From Alphaproteobacteria bacterium (lineage in GTDB: Bacteria; Pseudomonadota; Alphaproteobacteria; Sphingomonadales; Kordiimonadaceae): DNA of 41,192 nucleotides. Location of the stretch: contig JAJFIU010000164.1 of assembly GCA_021774695.1 (NCBI GenBank), positions 1 to 41,192 on the forward strand, written 5' to 3'. The notes below the pieces were generated by a model. That model was not told the origin of the DNA. It ran no database searches and saw only the letters and a program-made list of their open reading frames with translations. Of the stretch, positions 13,994 to 22,952 are shown in pieces (the stretch's first letter is position 1; each line of letters begins with the position of its first letter). Both the position numbers and the translations under genes were made by a program.

Positions 13994-16831
13994 TTACTTC
14001 AAATCATTCCAGAACATTAGCGCGTTATAAACAAACGCATGATCATGGTGATTGAGGTGCCGGTGCATGGGGTTCCAACCAAAGAAAATCGCCTGTCCGT
14101 CTCCGACTGTGGTTTCCACAATTGCGGGCGCACCGTTCAGCTGTTTCTTGCCGCTCAGGATACCACCTGACAGCACCAAAGGTTTGGCCTTGGCGCCCTT
14201 GTCTTTCTTCTCGGACTTGTCGCCTTTGTCTTCTTTCTCTTCCTTCCACGGGCGAACGCTGGCCTTTTTGCTGCCAAACTGCGCCACCATCAGGTCCCGG
14301 TCATCTTTGCCAACACGCAAGAAGGGCGTGTTGCCGCGGAAGGCATGGGTTATCTCGTCGTAGCCAAAAGTAAGCGGTGACGTTTGGTCAGTGATCTTCA
14401 CAGAGATGAACGAGCCCGGCGTATTAACCGAAGGCCGCGCCATCGACACGTCGGACGTCATACCGCTTTCTGCCGCCAAGCTGCCGCCAGACCCCAGACC
14501 GATGAAAGTACCGCCGCCGTTCATAAAGTCAGCCAGCGATGCCATGCCGTCAAAACCGAACCCACCGGTTACGTCAGGCGAGCTAACGATATGGCCGTGG
14601 CTAGGTGTTGCGTCGCTGGTTTCATACGCAAGCGGCGACCATTTTTTATCAACCCCGTTCAACAGCGCCTTAAAGCTGCCTCTGCGGCCGAAGCTGGGCG
14701 AGATGATGACATCATATTTGTCGCCCAGGTTGCCGGCCTTCAGCTCAGTTTTTTCAATGATGCTGTAAGGCACTTTTGATTGGTCGAGCGTATAGCGCAC
14801 CCAGCCCGGGTCCTGCGTAGATATCCAGCTATGGAGCAAGCCAATACGCGGTACGTCCAGCTCAATCATATCGCCTTTGGGTAGGCTGCTTACGCCGTCT
14901 ACCTCCAACAATGTGCGGCCAACAACTTCAGCCAAAACGCCCGCATCTGCTGTGGAACTCTCGATAAAGATTGTTCCCGCCGGGAAGGTTTTGCGGCCTA
15001 CTTTAACTTCAGCTTTGGCGGCATGCATAGTTGCACCGGCAAGTGCGAAGCGAAGTTCGCCCAGCCCTTCCTGGCCTTTGTGCGCTACGGCATAATATTT
15101 CGCACGGCGCGGCAAGTCAGACGCTGAATAGAAAGCATCGCCGGTAGCGCCCGGCTTTGTTTTCAACTCCAAGACGCCTGCGTCTTTAACAAACTGGGTT
15201 TCAACACCGCGCATCAGCCCGAGGGTCCAGGCCACATCATCATAGGGCGGCACATCAACCTTTTCAGGGAACTTTTGGTTTTCAAACAGGGCTTTGGCAA
15301 ACGGGCCGTAGGGCTGGTTAAGCTTAATAACAGCGTCGCCCTTGGCAACTTTAATATCACCGTATTCGCCTTTGGCATCTGCAATACTGACCTCAATGCC
15401 CTGTTCGATCACCAGATCAATCAATTCGCGGGCTGCACCGCCGTCTCGTTGATCATGGGCGATGACAATCGCTTTCATGTCACCTGAAGCACCGTCTGCA
15501 ACCGCGTTTTTGGATTTGGTATAAAATCCGCGCACCAACTGGTCAGCGTTTTTGGAGGTATACTCTAACGACGCATACACGCCGCTGGACATATAGTTCA
15601 CATTGTTCCGCATAGACCAAAGCGTTTCAGCGGCGGGCGGGCTTGGGCGGTACCAGGTTTTGTCCGTTATCTTGTCCCCGGCCATCCGGTTATCGCTTAG
15701 GTCTCGCAGCATGGTCTCAGAGCCGCCGTTGCCGAAGGTTTCATAAAAACGGCCGTTAGAGTTGCGGTTGTTGGTCATCCACAGCATGTAACCAGGCCAC
15801 CAACCGGTGTAGAAACCCCATGTCCAAACACCGGGCATGCCTTTGGATGTTAGGCGGCTAACCTCATAGTTTGCGATGGAGGCCCATTCGGCAACTGTCG
15901 TTGCGCTAACGCCCGGATTATAGGGGCCGGTGCCGGTTGCCACATACAAGTAGGGCACGCTTTCGTGCAGATCAAGCGACATGGTCGGTTTATATTCCAT
16001 GAAGCCTTTCAGGAAATTTTTGGTCATCGGCTGGGTAAGGCCGATGCCATCCCGATTGTTGTCATGGAAGGTGTATTTGCCCCAGAAAGGCGGGCCGCTT
16101 GGTGGCCGGTCATAATAATCTGTGCGGCCTTTGTTATGCTTGAGGAACCATTCGGTTGACCGGTTGCGGCCGTCCACCTCAAACACCGGCGTGATCATGG
16201 TGATGACGTTTTTGCGAATGTCTTTGAACAGGTCGCGCTCCTCGGCAGCCACCCGGTACGCAATTTCCATCGCAGTTTCCGGTGGGCCGTATTCGGTGGA
16301 ATGCAAGCCAGCCGTGATCCAGTAAATGGGTTTGGCGCCGTCCATCAGCGCTTCAGCGTCGGCTTCGCTTTTGCCGCGCGGGTCAGCCAGTGCATTCAGG
16401 CGGGCTTTGTAATCATCAATATTTGCCAGCGTTTCCGGGTCGGCAATCAAGATCGCGATCATCTCGCGGCCTTCGGCAGTTTGGCCCAGGCTCACAACTT
16501 CTGCCCGGTCCGTTGCTGCGGCGATAGCGCGCATATAACCGTGAATTTCAGCCACATTTGTCATCTCGCCGGGGCTTCCGGCAATATGGCCGAGAAAATC
16601 ACGCGGACTGGGGATAGTGGGATGATCGGGGATCACCGACACCCAATCATTGAGAAAACGTTTTTCTGTGGTTGCTGCGACAATCGCCGCGCTGGATATT
16701 TTGTCGACCGGTAAGCCGCCAACCGTTGCTGGCATGTCATCGTCTTGAGCCGCCAGCGAATTGCCGGCGACCATGCCGCCAACCAATATAGATGCGCCCG
16801 CCAACAGGCGCAGTTTGATATTGAATTTCAT
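13994..16831 (-). CDS. Secreted M14-family zinc carboxypeptidase (large, with C-terminal glutamine-amidotransferase-like region)
   Basis: 945 residues. A signal peptide (LRLLAGASILVGGMVAGNSL then AA) is followed by the M14 domain: AGLHSTEYGPPE supplies the HxxE zinc pair (His177, Glu180), and SLDLHES the third ligand (His289). The catalytic glutamate is expected further on, around residues 360-380 (RFYETFGNGG). The protein is about three times the size of a simple carboxypeptidase. The C-terminal half (for example YDVIISPSFGRRG and GGTFIGLGSGGSLAAESG) resembles the amidotransferase-like domain often attached to this subfamily. Near residue 890 is a Lys/Glu/Asp run (KEEKEDKGDKSEKKDKGAKA). It probably degrades peptides in the periplasm. 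It is a single gene ending in a hairpin terminator. Confidence 0.88.
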   Translation of the reverse strand: MKFNIKLRLLAGASILVGGMVAGNSLAAQDDDMPATVGGLPVDKISSAAIVAATTEKRFLNDWVSVIPDHPTIPSPRDFLGHIAGSPGEMTNVAEIHGYMRAIAAATDRAEVVSLGQTAEGREMIAILIADPETLANIDDYKARLNALADPRGKSEADAEALMDGAKPIYWITAGLHSTEYGPPETAMEIAYRVAAEERDLFKDIRKNVITMITPVFEVDGRNRSTEWFLKHNKGRTDYYDRPPSGPPFWGKYTFHDNNRDGIGLTQPMTKNFLKGFMEYKPTMSLDLHESVPYLYVATGTGPYNPGVSATTVAEWASIANYEVSRLTSKGMPGVWTWGFYTGWWPGYMLWMTNNRNSNGRFYETFGNGGSETMLRDLSDNRMAGDKITDKTWYRPSPPAAETLWSMRNNVNYMSSGVYASLEYTSKNADQLVRGFYTKSKNAVADGASGDMKAIVIAHDQRDGGAARELIDLVIEQGIEVSIADAKGEYGDIKVAKGDAVIKLNQPYGPFAKALFENQKFPEKVDVPPYDDVAWTLGLMRGVETQFVKDAGVLELKTKPGATGDAFYSASDLPRRAKYYAVAHKGQEGLGELRFALAGATMHAAKAEVKVGRKTFPAGTIFIESSTADAGVLAEVVGRTLLEVDGVSSLPKGDMIELDVPRIGLLHSWISTQDPGWVRYTLDQSKVPYSIIEKTELKAGNLGDKYDVIISPSFGRRGSFKALLNGVDKKWSPLAYETSDATPSHGHIVSSPDVTGGFGFDGMASLADFMNGGGTFIGLGSGGSLAAESGMTSDVSMARPSVNTPGSFISVKITDQTSPLTFGYDEITHAFRGNTPFLRVGKDDRDLMVAQFGSKKASVRPWKEEKEDKGDKSEKKDKGAKAKPLVLSGGILSGKKQLNGAPAIVETTVGDGQAIFFGWNPMHRHLNHHDHAFVYNALMFWNDLK

Positions 16832-16930
16832 GATAGAGCCCTTCCCAAAGAATTCTTATGGGGGAAGGCTAGAACAAATCATCAATTCTACAAAGCATGA
16901 ATCTGCTAGGTGTAAACATAAGGAAACAAA

Positions 16931-17950
16931 TCAGCCTGGCGAATCATCGCTGGCCATGAGACTTTCGAGGCTAGCTTGCGCCCGGCTAGCCGACGAATAT
17001 AGCCCAATTTTCACAGCAATATCACGCGCTTCAATAAAAGCTATCTTTGCGTTCTCAATATTGTTTTGGCCAACGTGAAATTTCCCGGCTACAAGCAACG
17101 CCCTGACTTTACCGCTCGGCGACGACATTTCTTCTGCCGCCTTCAGAGCGTAATCCAGCGGTACCGCCGCATCCTCAATGCGCCCTTCGTCCACTAACGC
17201 CGACGCCAGGGTGATGGCCGCGAACATTGCCGGGTCTTTCAAATCTCCTCTAACACGGTCCGCAAAAGACTGCTTAAAATGTGGGATCGCCGCTGCGCGG
17301 TCGCCAGACTCAAGATAAATATAACCAACATGCCTGCCATAGTCCGCGAGCATAAGGGCGCGAGGTTCGCCAGTGCTGCGCTCTAGCACCAAGGAGCGGT
17401 CAAAAAATTCGCGTGCTTCAACCAGTTGCCGCCGCTGTAAATAGATCAAGCCCAACGCGTGCACTGCGTCCGCCTGACCAACAATATCTTTTTCTGCGGT
17501 GAACGCGGCAAGCGCGGATCGGCCATAATGTTCGGCCTTATTAAACTTTCTCTCGGCCACCTCAGCCCAGTAGAAATATTTTGAGCGAACTAAGGCAACA
17601 CGCGCTTTGGTTGTCGGGTCTAGGCCCGCTGTCAATTTTTCAGCAACCTCAATGTGAGCCAAACTTTCTGCAACGGGCCGCGTGTTTTGATGCAGACCGA
17701 TGCGGTCATATATAGCCCATAATTTCAGGTGCAGTGTCACCCGTTCTTGAGCTGTGGTTTCCGGGCAGGTTACGACGTGCGCGGCCAATTGCTTCGCCGC
17801 TTCCAGTTGACCCTCGTTAAATTTGGCATCGATGGTAGCAAGCTGCTCGCTGTAGGGAGCGCATTTTTCCGCAAACGCTGCCGGCAAAAACAGTTGAATG
17901 ATGGCGGCGCTCAACAACCCGGCAATCGTGCGTGTTATTGCTTTTGGCAT
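16931..17950 (-). CDS. Exported TPR-repeat protein
   Basis: 339 residues from the ATG at 17950; GGGAGG sits six bases upstream, whereas the ATG two codons earlier abuts the ribosome site. The signal peptide MPKAITRTIAGLLSAAIIQL then FLPAAFA cleaves before EKCAPYS. The rest is helical pairs of about 35-40 residues, with TPR-like signatures such as ADAVHALGLIYLQRRQLVEA and AAIPHFKQSFADRVRG. Two cysteines near the start of the mature protein could form a disulphide. TPR proteins of this sort act as periplasmic scaffolds; no partner is evident. There is no operon partner. Confidence 0.72.
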   Translation of the reverse strand: MPKAITRTIAGLLSAAIIQLFLPAAFAEKCAPYSEQLATIDAKFNEGQLEAAKQLAAHVVTCPETTAQERVTLHLKLWAIYDRIGLHQNTRPVAESLAHIEVAEKLTAGLDPTTKARVALVRSKYFYWAEVAERKFNKAEHYGRSALAAFTAEKDIVGQADAVHALGLIYLQRRQLVEAREFFDRSLVLERSTGEPRALMLADYGRHVGYIYLESGDRAAAIPHFKQSFADRVRGDLKDPAMFAAITLASALVDEGRIEDAAVPLDYALKAAEEMSSPSGKVRALLVAGKFHVGQNNIENAKIAFIEARDIAVKIGLYSSASRAQASLESLMASDDSPG

Positions 17951-18070
17951 GAACATCCTCCCTGACAGTCCTATGCGGCAGCACTACGCTGCAACCGCAG
18001 TAAAGGGTCGAGGATTGGCATGAGTTCGGCAATTGAAATGCGGTGAAAGGAGTACCAAACGAGACGGTTG

Positions 18071-18412
18071 TTATATCTTTTTAACGAATCCGGATTTCAG
18101 CTTCATCGCGCCGATACCATCGATTTTACAATCGATGTCGTGGTCACCGTCCACAAGCCGGATGTTTTTAACTTTTGTGCCCACCTTGACCACCAAAGAG
18201 GATCCCTTGACTTTGAGATCCTTGATCACGGTGACAGTGTCACCGTCCGCCAGCGCATTGCCGTTAGCGTCTTTAATGATTGGATCTGACGAATTGTCCT
18301 CGGCACCTTCAGTGGCAGACCATTCATGGGCGCACTCAGGACACACTAACAAGGCACCATCTTCATATACATAGCTTGAATGGCACTTTGGGCAGGCAGG
18401 CATGTCGCTCAT
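18071..18412 (-). CDS. yjdM: YjdM/PhnA-family zinc-ribbon protein
   Basis: 113 residues from [10 protein letters not shown] at 18412; in-frame codons further up overlap the tRNA-proximal region and lack a ribosome site. Two CxxC pairs (CPKC and CPEC) form a zinc ribbon in the first 30 residues. The C-terminal half ([20 protein letters not shown], then [20 protein letters not shown]) is the conserved SH3-like YjdM domain, and the protein ends [10 protein letters not shown]. The family was once called PhnA because of a link with phosphonate genes, but that role is not established. No phosphonate genes are nearby. It lies 55 bases downstream of tRNA-Arg on the same strand. Confidence 0.9.
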   Translation of the reverse strand: MSDMPACPKCHSSYVYEDGALLVCPECAHEWSATEGAEDNSSDPIIKDANGNALADGDTVTVIKDLKVKGSSLVVKVGTKVKNIRLVDGDHDIDCKIDGIGAMKLKSGFVKKI

Positions 18413-18467
18413 TACAAGTCTTTCGGGTATAGAAGATGATGGGCCGTTGGGTCCCATATGAAAGCAG

Positions 18468-18544
18468 TGGTGATCCCGGGTGGATTCGAACCACCGGCCC
18501 CCAGATTAGGAATCTGGTGCTCTATCCAACTGAGCTACGGGACC
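18468..18544 (-). tRNA. tRNA-Arg (anticodon CCU)
   Basis: The minus strand folds as a full cloverleaf. The acceptor GGTCCCG pairs with CGGGATC, with discriminator A and an encoded CCA (18470-18468). The D-arm region is AGCTCAGTTGGATAGAGC. The anticodon stem CCAGA/TCTGG encloses TTCCTAA, so the anticodon is CCT. The T-arm is CGGTGGTTCGAATCCACC. It reads the rare arginine codon AGG. There is no integrase or duplicated 3' end nearby. Confidence 0.97.
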
Positions 18545-18753
18545 ATCTTTGCAGCTTGGCACCGGGCTTACCGACAATTGAGCAGCAGGTCAACATGTAG
18601 CATTACCCGCATTGGTGGTGTTATGCTATTATTAAATGTATTCAACACTTTAAGTGACCTGCCTCCAAGCATTCGCGCACAATAGACTCGGTTGTTGTTT
18701 GTACTTACTTTACACTTTTAGTGCACACTGGGGCTACCTGAATAGGGTGGTTA

Positions 18754-20340
18754 ATGCAGCTAATTAGACTTATTTCACCGGTTATTGTCGCGACGGTCGC
18801 AAGTTTACTCGCACTGTCCGGTATCGCTGTGTTTTTCGCTGATCGCCTCGATACCAATTCCGTTGCCTCTGAGCGGCGAATGATGTCGCGGATGGTTTCG
18901 CGCGTGCCCGCTAATTTGGCAACACTCGCCGAAGACAATAGCTGGTGGGATGAAGCCGTTGACAATATTCACCTCGCGGAAAATCAGGATTGGCTATCGG
19001 CAACACTCGGCGGTACCGTTGCGGGCATCGGTGATGTAGAAGGCACCATAGTTTTAAGATCCGACAATAGTATTGTTTTTTCCATCGATGGAAACGACCG
19101 ACTGGCTAATATTAATGGATTATTGTTAAATGGTCTCAGCAACGCAATCGCCAGTTTAGAAGCTATTGACGCGGATGTCGGTGTATCAACAAATGGTTAT
19201 GTCACCAGCGACGGACGGGTTTTTGCACTGGGCATTAGCATGGTGCAACCATCGGGGTATAAAGTTTATGACCCGCCGCTTGGCACCCAGCGACGCCCGG
19301 TTGTAATTTTTTACCAGGAGATCCACCAGGAGCTAATTCAATCTTTTGCACAATCAAGCGAGCTTCGTAACCTTAGTTTCAGACGCGGCGAAAAAGTGGC
19401 TTCACTCGATAATCAGGATGCCGTTGTAGATTTAACCGGCATCAACGGACAGCCGCTGGGTTATTTTTTCTGGTCGCCAGTCAAGCCCGGCGCAGAGCTT
19501 TTGCAGCAGTTGCTTTGGCCCGCGATCTTCCTTATGGGACTGATCATCATTGCCGTAGCAAGCTTCGTACGGCGGGCGCAGACTCTGATCAATGACCTTG
19601 CAAAAGCTGACCGCGCCAAAATGGCATTCCTGGCCTCCATGAGCCACGAGGTGCGCACCCCCTTGAACGCAATCATCGGCTTTGCTGAAATCCTCAATCT
19701 TGGACTTCACGGCGAGATTAAGGGCGCAAAAAACAAAGAATATCTGGAAATCATTCGCACCAGTGGCGAGCATTTGTTGATCGTTATCAACGACATTCTC
19801 AATATCTCAAAGCTGGACGCCGGCAAAATGGAAGTTTTTGCGGAGGCGATGGACCCGGTGGAAGTTATTGCAGAGTCAGTGCGTATAATTGAAACCAGCG
19901 CCCGGGAGCGATCAATCCGGCTGATTACAGAGTTAAAATCAGCGGTCATTGTCAGTGACGAGCGGATAATTCGGCAGATTTTGATCAATATTCTGTCCAA
20001 CGCGGTTAAATTTACTGCATCGGGCGGTCAGGTCTCTGTGCTGTCGGAAACCACCACAGACACATACATAATTACTGTTGCCGACACCGGCATTGGCATG
20101 AGCAGGGAAGAAATTGATGTGGCGCTGGCCCCATTCGGACAGGTGAAAAACAACAGTCAAACGACAAGTGCAGGTACTGGCCTTGGGCTGCCGCTCGTGA
20201 ACCGGTTTATTACCTTGCTCGGGGGCAAGATGACCATTCGGTCTGCGCCCGGACACGGCACCAGCATTAAGCTCGAATTCCCCAAGGCGGCGCCAAACCA
20301 ACCCGCCAACGCAGAAGCTGCGCAAGAACTTCTCTATTAG
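18754..20340 (+). CDS. CHASE4-domain membrane sensor histidine kinase
   Basis: 528 residues. TM1 is at about 8-28 (PVIVATVASLLALSGIAVFF), and TM2 at about 253-272 (LLWPAIFLMGLIIIAVASFV). The roughly 220-residue periplasmic part between them has the CHASE4 look (LAEDNSWWDEAVDNI, VLRSDNSIVFSIDGNDR). HisKA follows with the phosphorylated His298 in ASMSHEVRTPLNAIIGFAE. The ATP-binding domain has an N-box (RQILINILSNAVKFT), a G1 box (VADTGIGMS) and a G2 box (GTGLGLPLVNRF). The ATG at 18754 has AGGGTGG upstream. There is no response regulator next to it, so it is an orphan kinase. The next gene is convergent, 56 bases away. The signal is unknown. Confidence 0.93.
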   Translation: MQLIRLISPVIVATVASLLALSGIAVFFADRLDTNSVASERRMMSRMVSRVPANLATLAEDNSWWDEAVDNIHLAENQDWLSATLGGTVAGIGDVEGTIVLRSDNSIVFSIDGNDRLANINGLLLNGLSNAIASLEAIDADVGVSTNGYVTSDGRVFALGISMVQPSGYKVYDPPLGTQRRPVVIFYQEIHQELIQSFAQSSELRNLSFRRGEKVASLDNQDAVVDLTGINGQPLGYFFWSPVKPGAELLQQLLWPAIFLMGLIIIAVASFVRRAQTLINDLAKADRAKMAFLASMSHEVRTPLNAIIGFAEILNLGLHGEIKGAKNKEYLEIIRTSGEHLLIVINDILNISKLDAGKMEVFAEAMDPVEVIAESVRIIETSARERSIRLITELKSAVIVSDERIIRQILINILSNAVKFTASGGQVSVLSETTTDTYIITVADTGIGMSREEIDVALAPFGQVKNNSQTTSAGTGLGLPLVNRFITLLGGKMTIRSAPGHGTSIKLEFPKAAPNQPANAEAAQELLY

Positions 20341-20396
20341 ACCATGTTCGAATGAAATGAATACGTTGCATCTAGCCGAGGGAAAAGCGGCGGGCA

Positions 20397-21140
20397 TCAC
20401 ATAATTTTATGGCGCGCAAGCCGGTTGTAATAAGGCATCGCCTGCTTTGCCAGCATCTCCAAGTGATCCGGCAACGCCCCCTCAAACGGTGGTCGGCTTT
20501 CAAAAACCGTTGATTTTTCAACATTTGCATACCACCAGGGTGCCCATGCACCGTCGCTGGCGCGCGGGCCGGGCGGCCACGCCAACATTGCATCTTCAAA
20601 CGGGATGCTAAGGCGCGCGCATAAGGCTCGCAGAATGGCCGGTGGGTTGCGCAGCAGGTCATCGCTGTCAACAACGATTGGGGCTGTTTTTTGCCCACTG
20701 GCGACAAAATCATATATCTCAGCAAGCTGCCGATACCCTAAATCATCCAACACCGGGTTAACGCGCTTTTTCACATAACTAGCAATCATTGCCCGAGGCT
20801 CGCGCAACAAAAAGCAGTTTTGAATACCTCTCGCCCATTCAAGCGACACGCCGGGGATAATATGGTGGCCCATTTGTTTCTGATATTGTACCCGGACGCC
20901 CGAGGCCAGCGGCGCCATCAGCTTGGTTACAACGTCGTCTGCGTCATGCGGCTGGCTACCTAGAACCGTGTCACGGCCGGGATGGTCAATCCCCGTTTTA
21001 TCCAGATAGTGAGCATAAAATGGTTCATCAACCACAACACAATCCGAGCGATTTTCGAACGACCGCATCAGGGCAGTTGAGATATTTCTTGGGCCAGACC
21101 ACATGGCGACCCGGCAAATTTCGCTTGCGCCACCTGCCAT
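20397..21140 (-). CDS. Sulfotransferase-like P-loop protein
   Basis: 247 residues. The N-terminus holds WSGPRNISTALMRSFENR (about 14-31), the phosphosulfate-binding loop of the sulfotransferase fold in the variant where the canonical lysine is replaced. A second typical element is NCFLLREPRAMIASYVKK, equivalent to the 3'-phosphate-binding arginine/serine segment. The last part (HLEMLAKQAMPYYNRLARHK) is a helix pair common to this group. Its ATG directly abuts the stop codon of the upstream aminotransferase gene, so the two are co-translated. I recall that some plant proteins fuse these two domains, which would point to a shared pathway. Whether it transfers sulfate is uncertain. Confidence 0.8.
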   Translation of the reverse strand: MAGGASEICRVAMWSGPRNISTALMRSFENRSDCVVVDEPFYAHYLDKTGIDHPGRDTVLGSQPHDADDVVTKLMAPLASGVRVQYQKQMGHHIIPGVSLEWARGIQNCFLLREPRAMIASYVKKRVNPVLDDLGYRQLAEIYDFVASGQKTAPIVVDSDDLLRNPPAILRALCARLSIPFEDAMLAWPPGPRASDGAWAPWWYANVEKSTVFESRPPFEGALPDHLEMLAKQAMPYYNRLARHKIM

Positions 21141-22067
21141 TTACCGCCCTTCAAAAATAGATGCCTTAAGCTGCCGCTGATACGCTGCGCGCAACCGGTT
21201 AACCATGGGCCCGGCACCGCCGCCGTCCTCGCTGATCGACCTGCCGTCAACCTCATAAACCGGTACCAGCCCGGCATAGGTGCCGGTGACAAAAGCCTCA
21301 TCGGCACTGTAAACGTCAGCCAGGCTGAAGTTCTTTTCGAACACCGCTATGCCTTCCTCGCGCGCGGCTTCAATAACAACCTTGCGCGTTACACCGCCAA
21401 GGCAAAACTGGCCGGTTGATGTCCACAGCTCACCGTCCCGCACGATAAAAAAATGCGTTGAATTACACGTTGCGACAAACCCATGTGGGTCCAGCATCAA
21501 GGCTTCATCAGCACCGGCTTTGGTGGCCTGAATACAGGCGAGGATACAGTTGATTTTTGAATGCGAATTTAGCTTTTGGTCCTGAACATCAGGGTAGCCG
21601 CGGCGTACATGAACCGTAAACAACCGAATACCCTGATCCAATGTTTCCTGAGCCGGCAATTTAAACTCGGGGACAATAACAATTGTGGGCGGGCTGATCG
21701 TCACCCGCGGGTCCTGATAAGGTGTTGCCTTGATACCCCGGGTTACCATCAGGCGGATATGGCCGCCTTCTTCCATCTGGTTGGTGTCAATAGTTTGGTA
21801 TAATCGCTGAGCCAGCTCATGCTTGGACAAGGGGATGGTCATATCCAGCGCTTTGGCACCGTCATACAAACGCCTCAAGTGGCGGCCCAGGAACACAATA
21901 ACGCCTTGGTGGACCCGCAAGCCTTCCCAAACGCCGTCTCCCAAGATGAAACCACTATCAAAAACAGATATTTTGGCGTCATCCCGGTGAAAAAATTCAC
22001 CGTTGATGTTAATTTTGATATCCGCGTTGCGGGGGTCTGCCACATAATCATGGGTGCCGTGAGCCAT
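21141..22067 (-). CDS. Class IV PLP aminotransferase (branched-chain / D-amino acid / aminodeoxychorismate lyase fold)
   Basis: 308 residues. SVFDSGFILGDGVWEGLRV (34-52) is the conserved fold-type IV start. Lys165 in DQKLNSHSK is the probable PLP lysine. EALMLDPHGFVATCNSTHFF and CLGGVTRKVVIEAAREEGI supply the phosphate-binding loop and the usual C-terminal helix. The group includes IlvE, Dat and PabC, and the sequence does not decide between them. The stop codon abuts the start of the sulfotransferase-like gene (TAA then ATG), and the two genes form an operon. The promoter lies in the short divergent region shared with the SNase-like gene. It is not part of a leucine/valine biosynthesis cluster. 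Confidence 0.88.
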   Translation of the reverse strand: MAHGTHDYVADPRNADIKININGEFFHRDDAKISVFDSGFILGDGVWEGLRVHQGVIVFLGRHLRRLYDGAKALDMTIPLSKHELAQRLYQTIDTNQMEEGGHIRLMVTRGIKATPYQDPRVTISPPTIVIVPEFKLPAQETLDQGIRLFTVHVRRGYPDVQDQKLNSHSKINCILACIQATKAGADEALMLDPHGFVATCNSTHFFIVRDGELWTSTGQFCLGGVTRKVVIEAAREEGIAVFEKNFSLADVYSADEAFVTGTYAGLVPVYEVDGRSISEDGGGAGPMVNRLRAAYQRQLKASIFEGR

Positions 22068-22131
22068 TTAAAAAGCCTTTCGTTGCCACCTACGCTAATG
22101 CCACTAGAATAGTGTGCGAGAAGGAAAGCAT

Positions 22132-22941
22132 GTGGTCAAAGTATGGAACAGGTCAACCCTGATATTTGTCAGTGCTGTCAGCATGGCACTGGCGGCACCG
22201 TTAACGCTGGCCGCTTCGGCCATGCCGGTACCTGCAACTCTGACAACATGCGGCACTGCCAAAGTGAAGTTGGTAGAAAGTGGCGACACGCTGGTAACAA
22301 CAGACGGCCTATATATCCAGCTGGCGTTGATTAAGGCACCCGAACTATGGCCGGAAGGATCCGCCTATGCCAGTTGGCCTCACGCCGTTTGGGCCCGAGA
22401 TAAGCTTGAGCGCACGGTTAAAGGCAAAACGGTTGGGCTTTTCTGTGAAGGCGAGACAACAAGTTTCGACGACCGAAAAATTGCCCACATACAGTTGCCC
22501 ACCGGCGAGTGGATTCAAGATATATTGGTAAAACAGGGCGCAGCTTATGTATTTCCGCGCAGCACTCACCAATCTGGATTAGAGCGTCTTTATGCAGCTG
22601 AAGACACTGCCCGCGGCCAAAGCATCGGCATTTGGCAGACAACTAAAATAGTGTCGGCGGACGGCGAAGATATTCGTACCGGCTGGTTTCAGATTGTTCG
22701 CGGGACCGTGTTGAATGTGGCCTCGGTGGGTGGAAAAACATTCTTGAATTTCGGTACCGATTGGCGCCGTGACTTCACCGCCGAGATACCCGCATCTGCC
22801 CTGCGGGCGTTCAAAAAAGCCGGGGTTGATGCATCCTCTTTTCAATCAAAACATGTGGAAGTTCGCGGCTGGGTTACCTGGAAAGGCGGCCCGCATATAA
22901 TGCTGGAAGGGCCGGGTCAGCTCCGAACGGTTGCTCCGTAA
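22132..22941 (+). CDS. Exported SNase-like (thermonuclease-fold) protein with altered active site
   Basis: 269 residues from the GTG at 22132, chosen because GAAGGA lies about six bases upstream; a GTG at 22114 is the alternative. A signal peptide (STLIFVSAVSMALAAPLTLA) precedes an OB-fold with SNase landmarks: VESGDTLVTTDGLYIQLAL, then IKAPELW, then SFDDRKIAHIQLPTGEW and ILVKQGAAYVFP. Compared with staphylococcal nuclease, the glutamate of APE (Glu43) and the second arginine (Arg87) are kept. The first catalytic arginine (Arg35) is Gln and the calcium aspartate (Asp40) is Lys. It may bind nucleic acid or another ligand rather than cut. A C-terminal region of about 100 residues (TVLNVASVGGKTFLNFGTDW) looks like a second OB-like extension. 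Its stop faces the rpoH stop 11 bases away. Confidence 0.8.
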   Translation: MVKVWNRSTLIFVSAVSMALAAPLTLAASAMPVPATLTTCGTAKVKLVESGDTLVTTDGLYIQLALIKAPELWPEGSAYASWPHAVWARDKLERTVKGKTVGLFCEGETTSFDDRKIAHIQLPTGEWIQDILVKQGAAYVFPRSTHQSGLERLYAAEDTARGQSIGIWQTTKIVSADGEDIRTGWFQIVRGTVLNVASVGGKTFLNFGTDWRRDFTAEIPASALRAFKKAGVDASSFQSKHVEVRGWVTWKGGPHIMLEGPGQLRTVAP

Positions 22942-22952
22942 CTGCTATCGGG

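Noticed and set aside
18468..18544. tRNA-Arg as an integration site for a mobile island
   Set aside because: No integrase gene and no duplicated tRNA 3' end was found on either side.
18458..18685. Plus-strand frame starting [18 protein letters not shown]
   Set aside because: It is the antisense translation of tRNA-Arg, a well-known false protein pattern.
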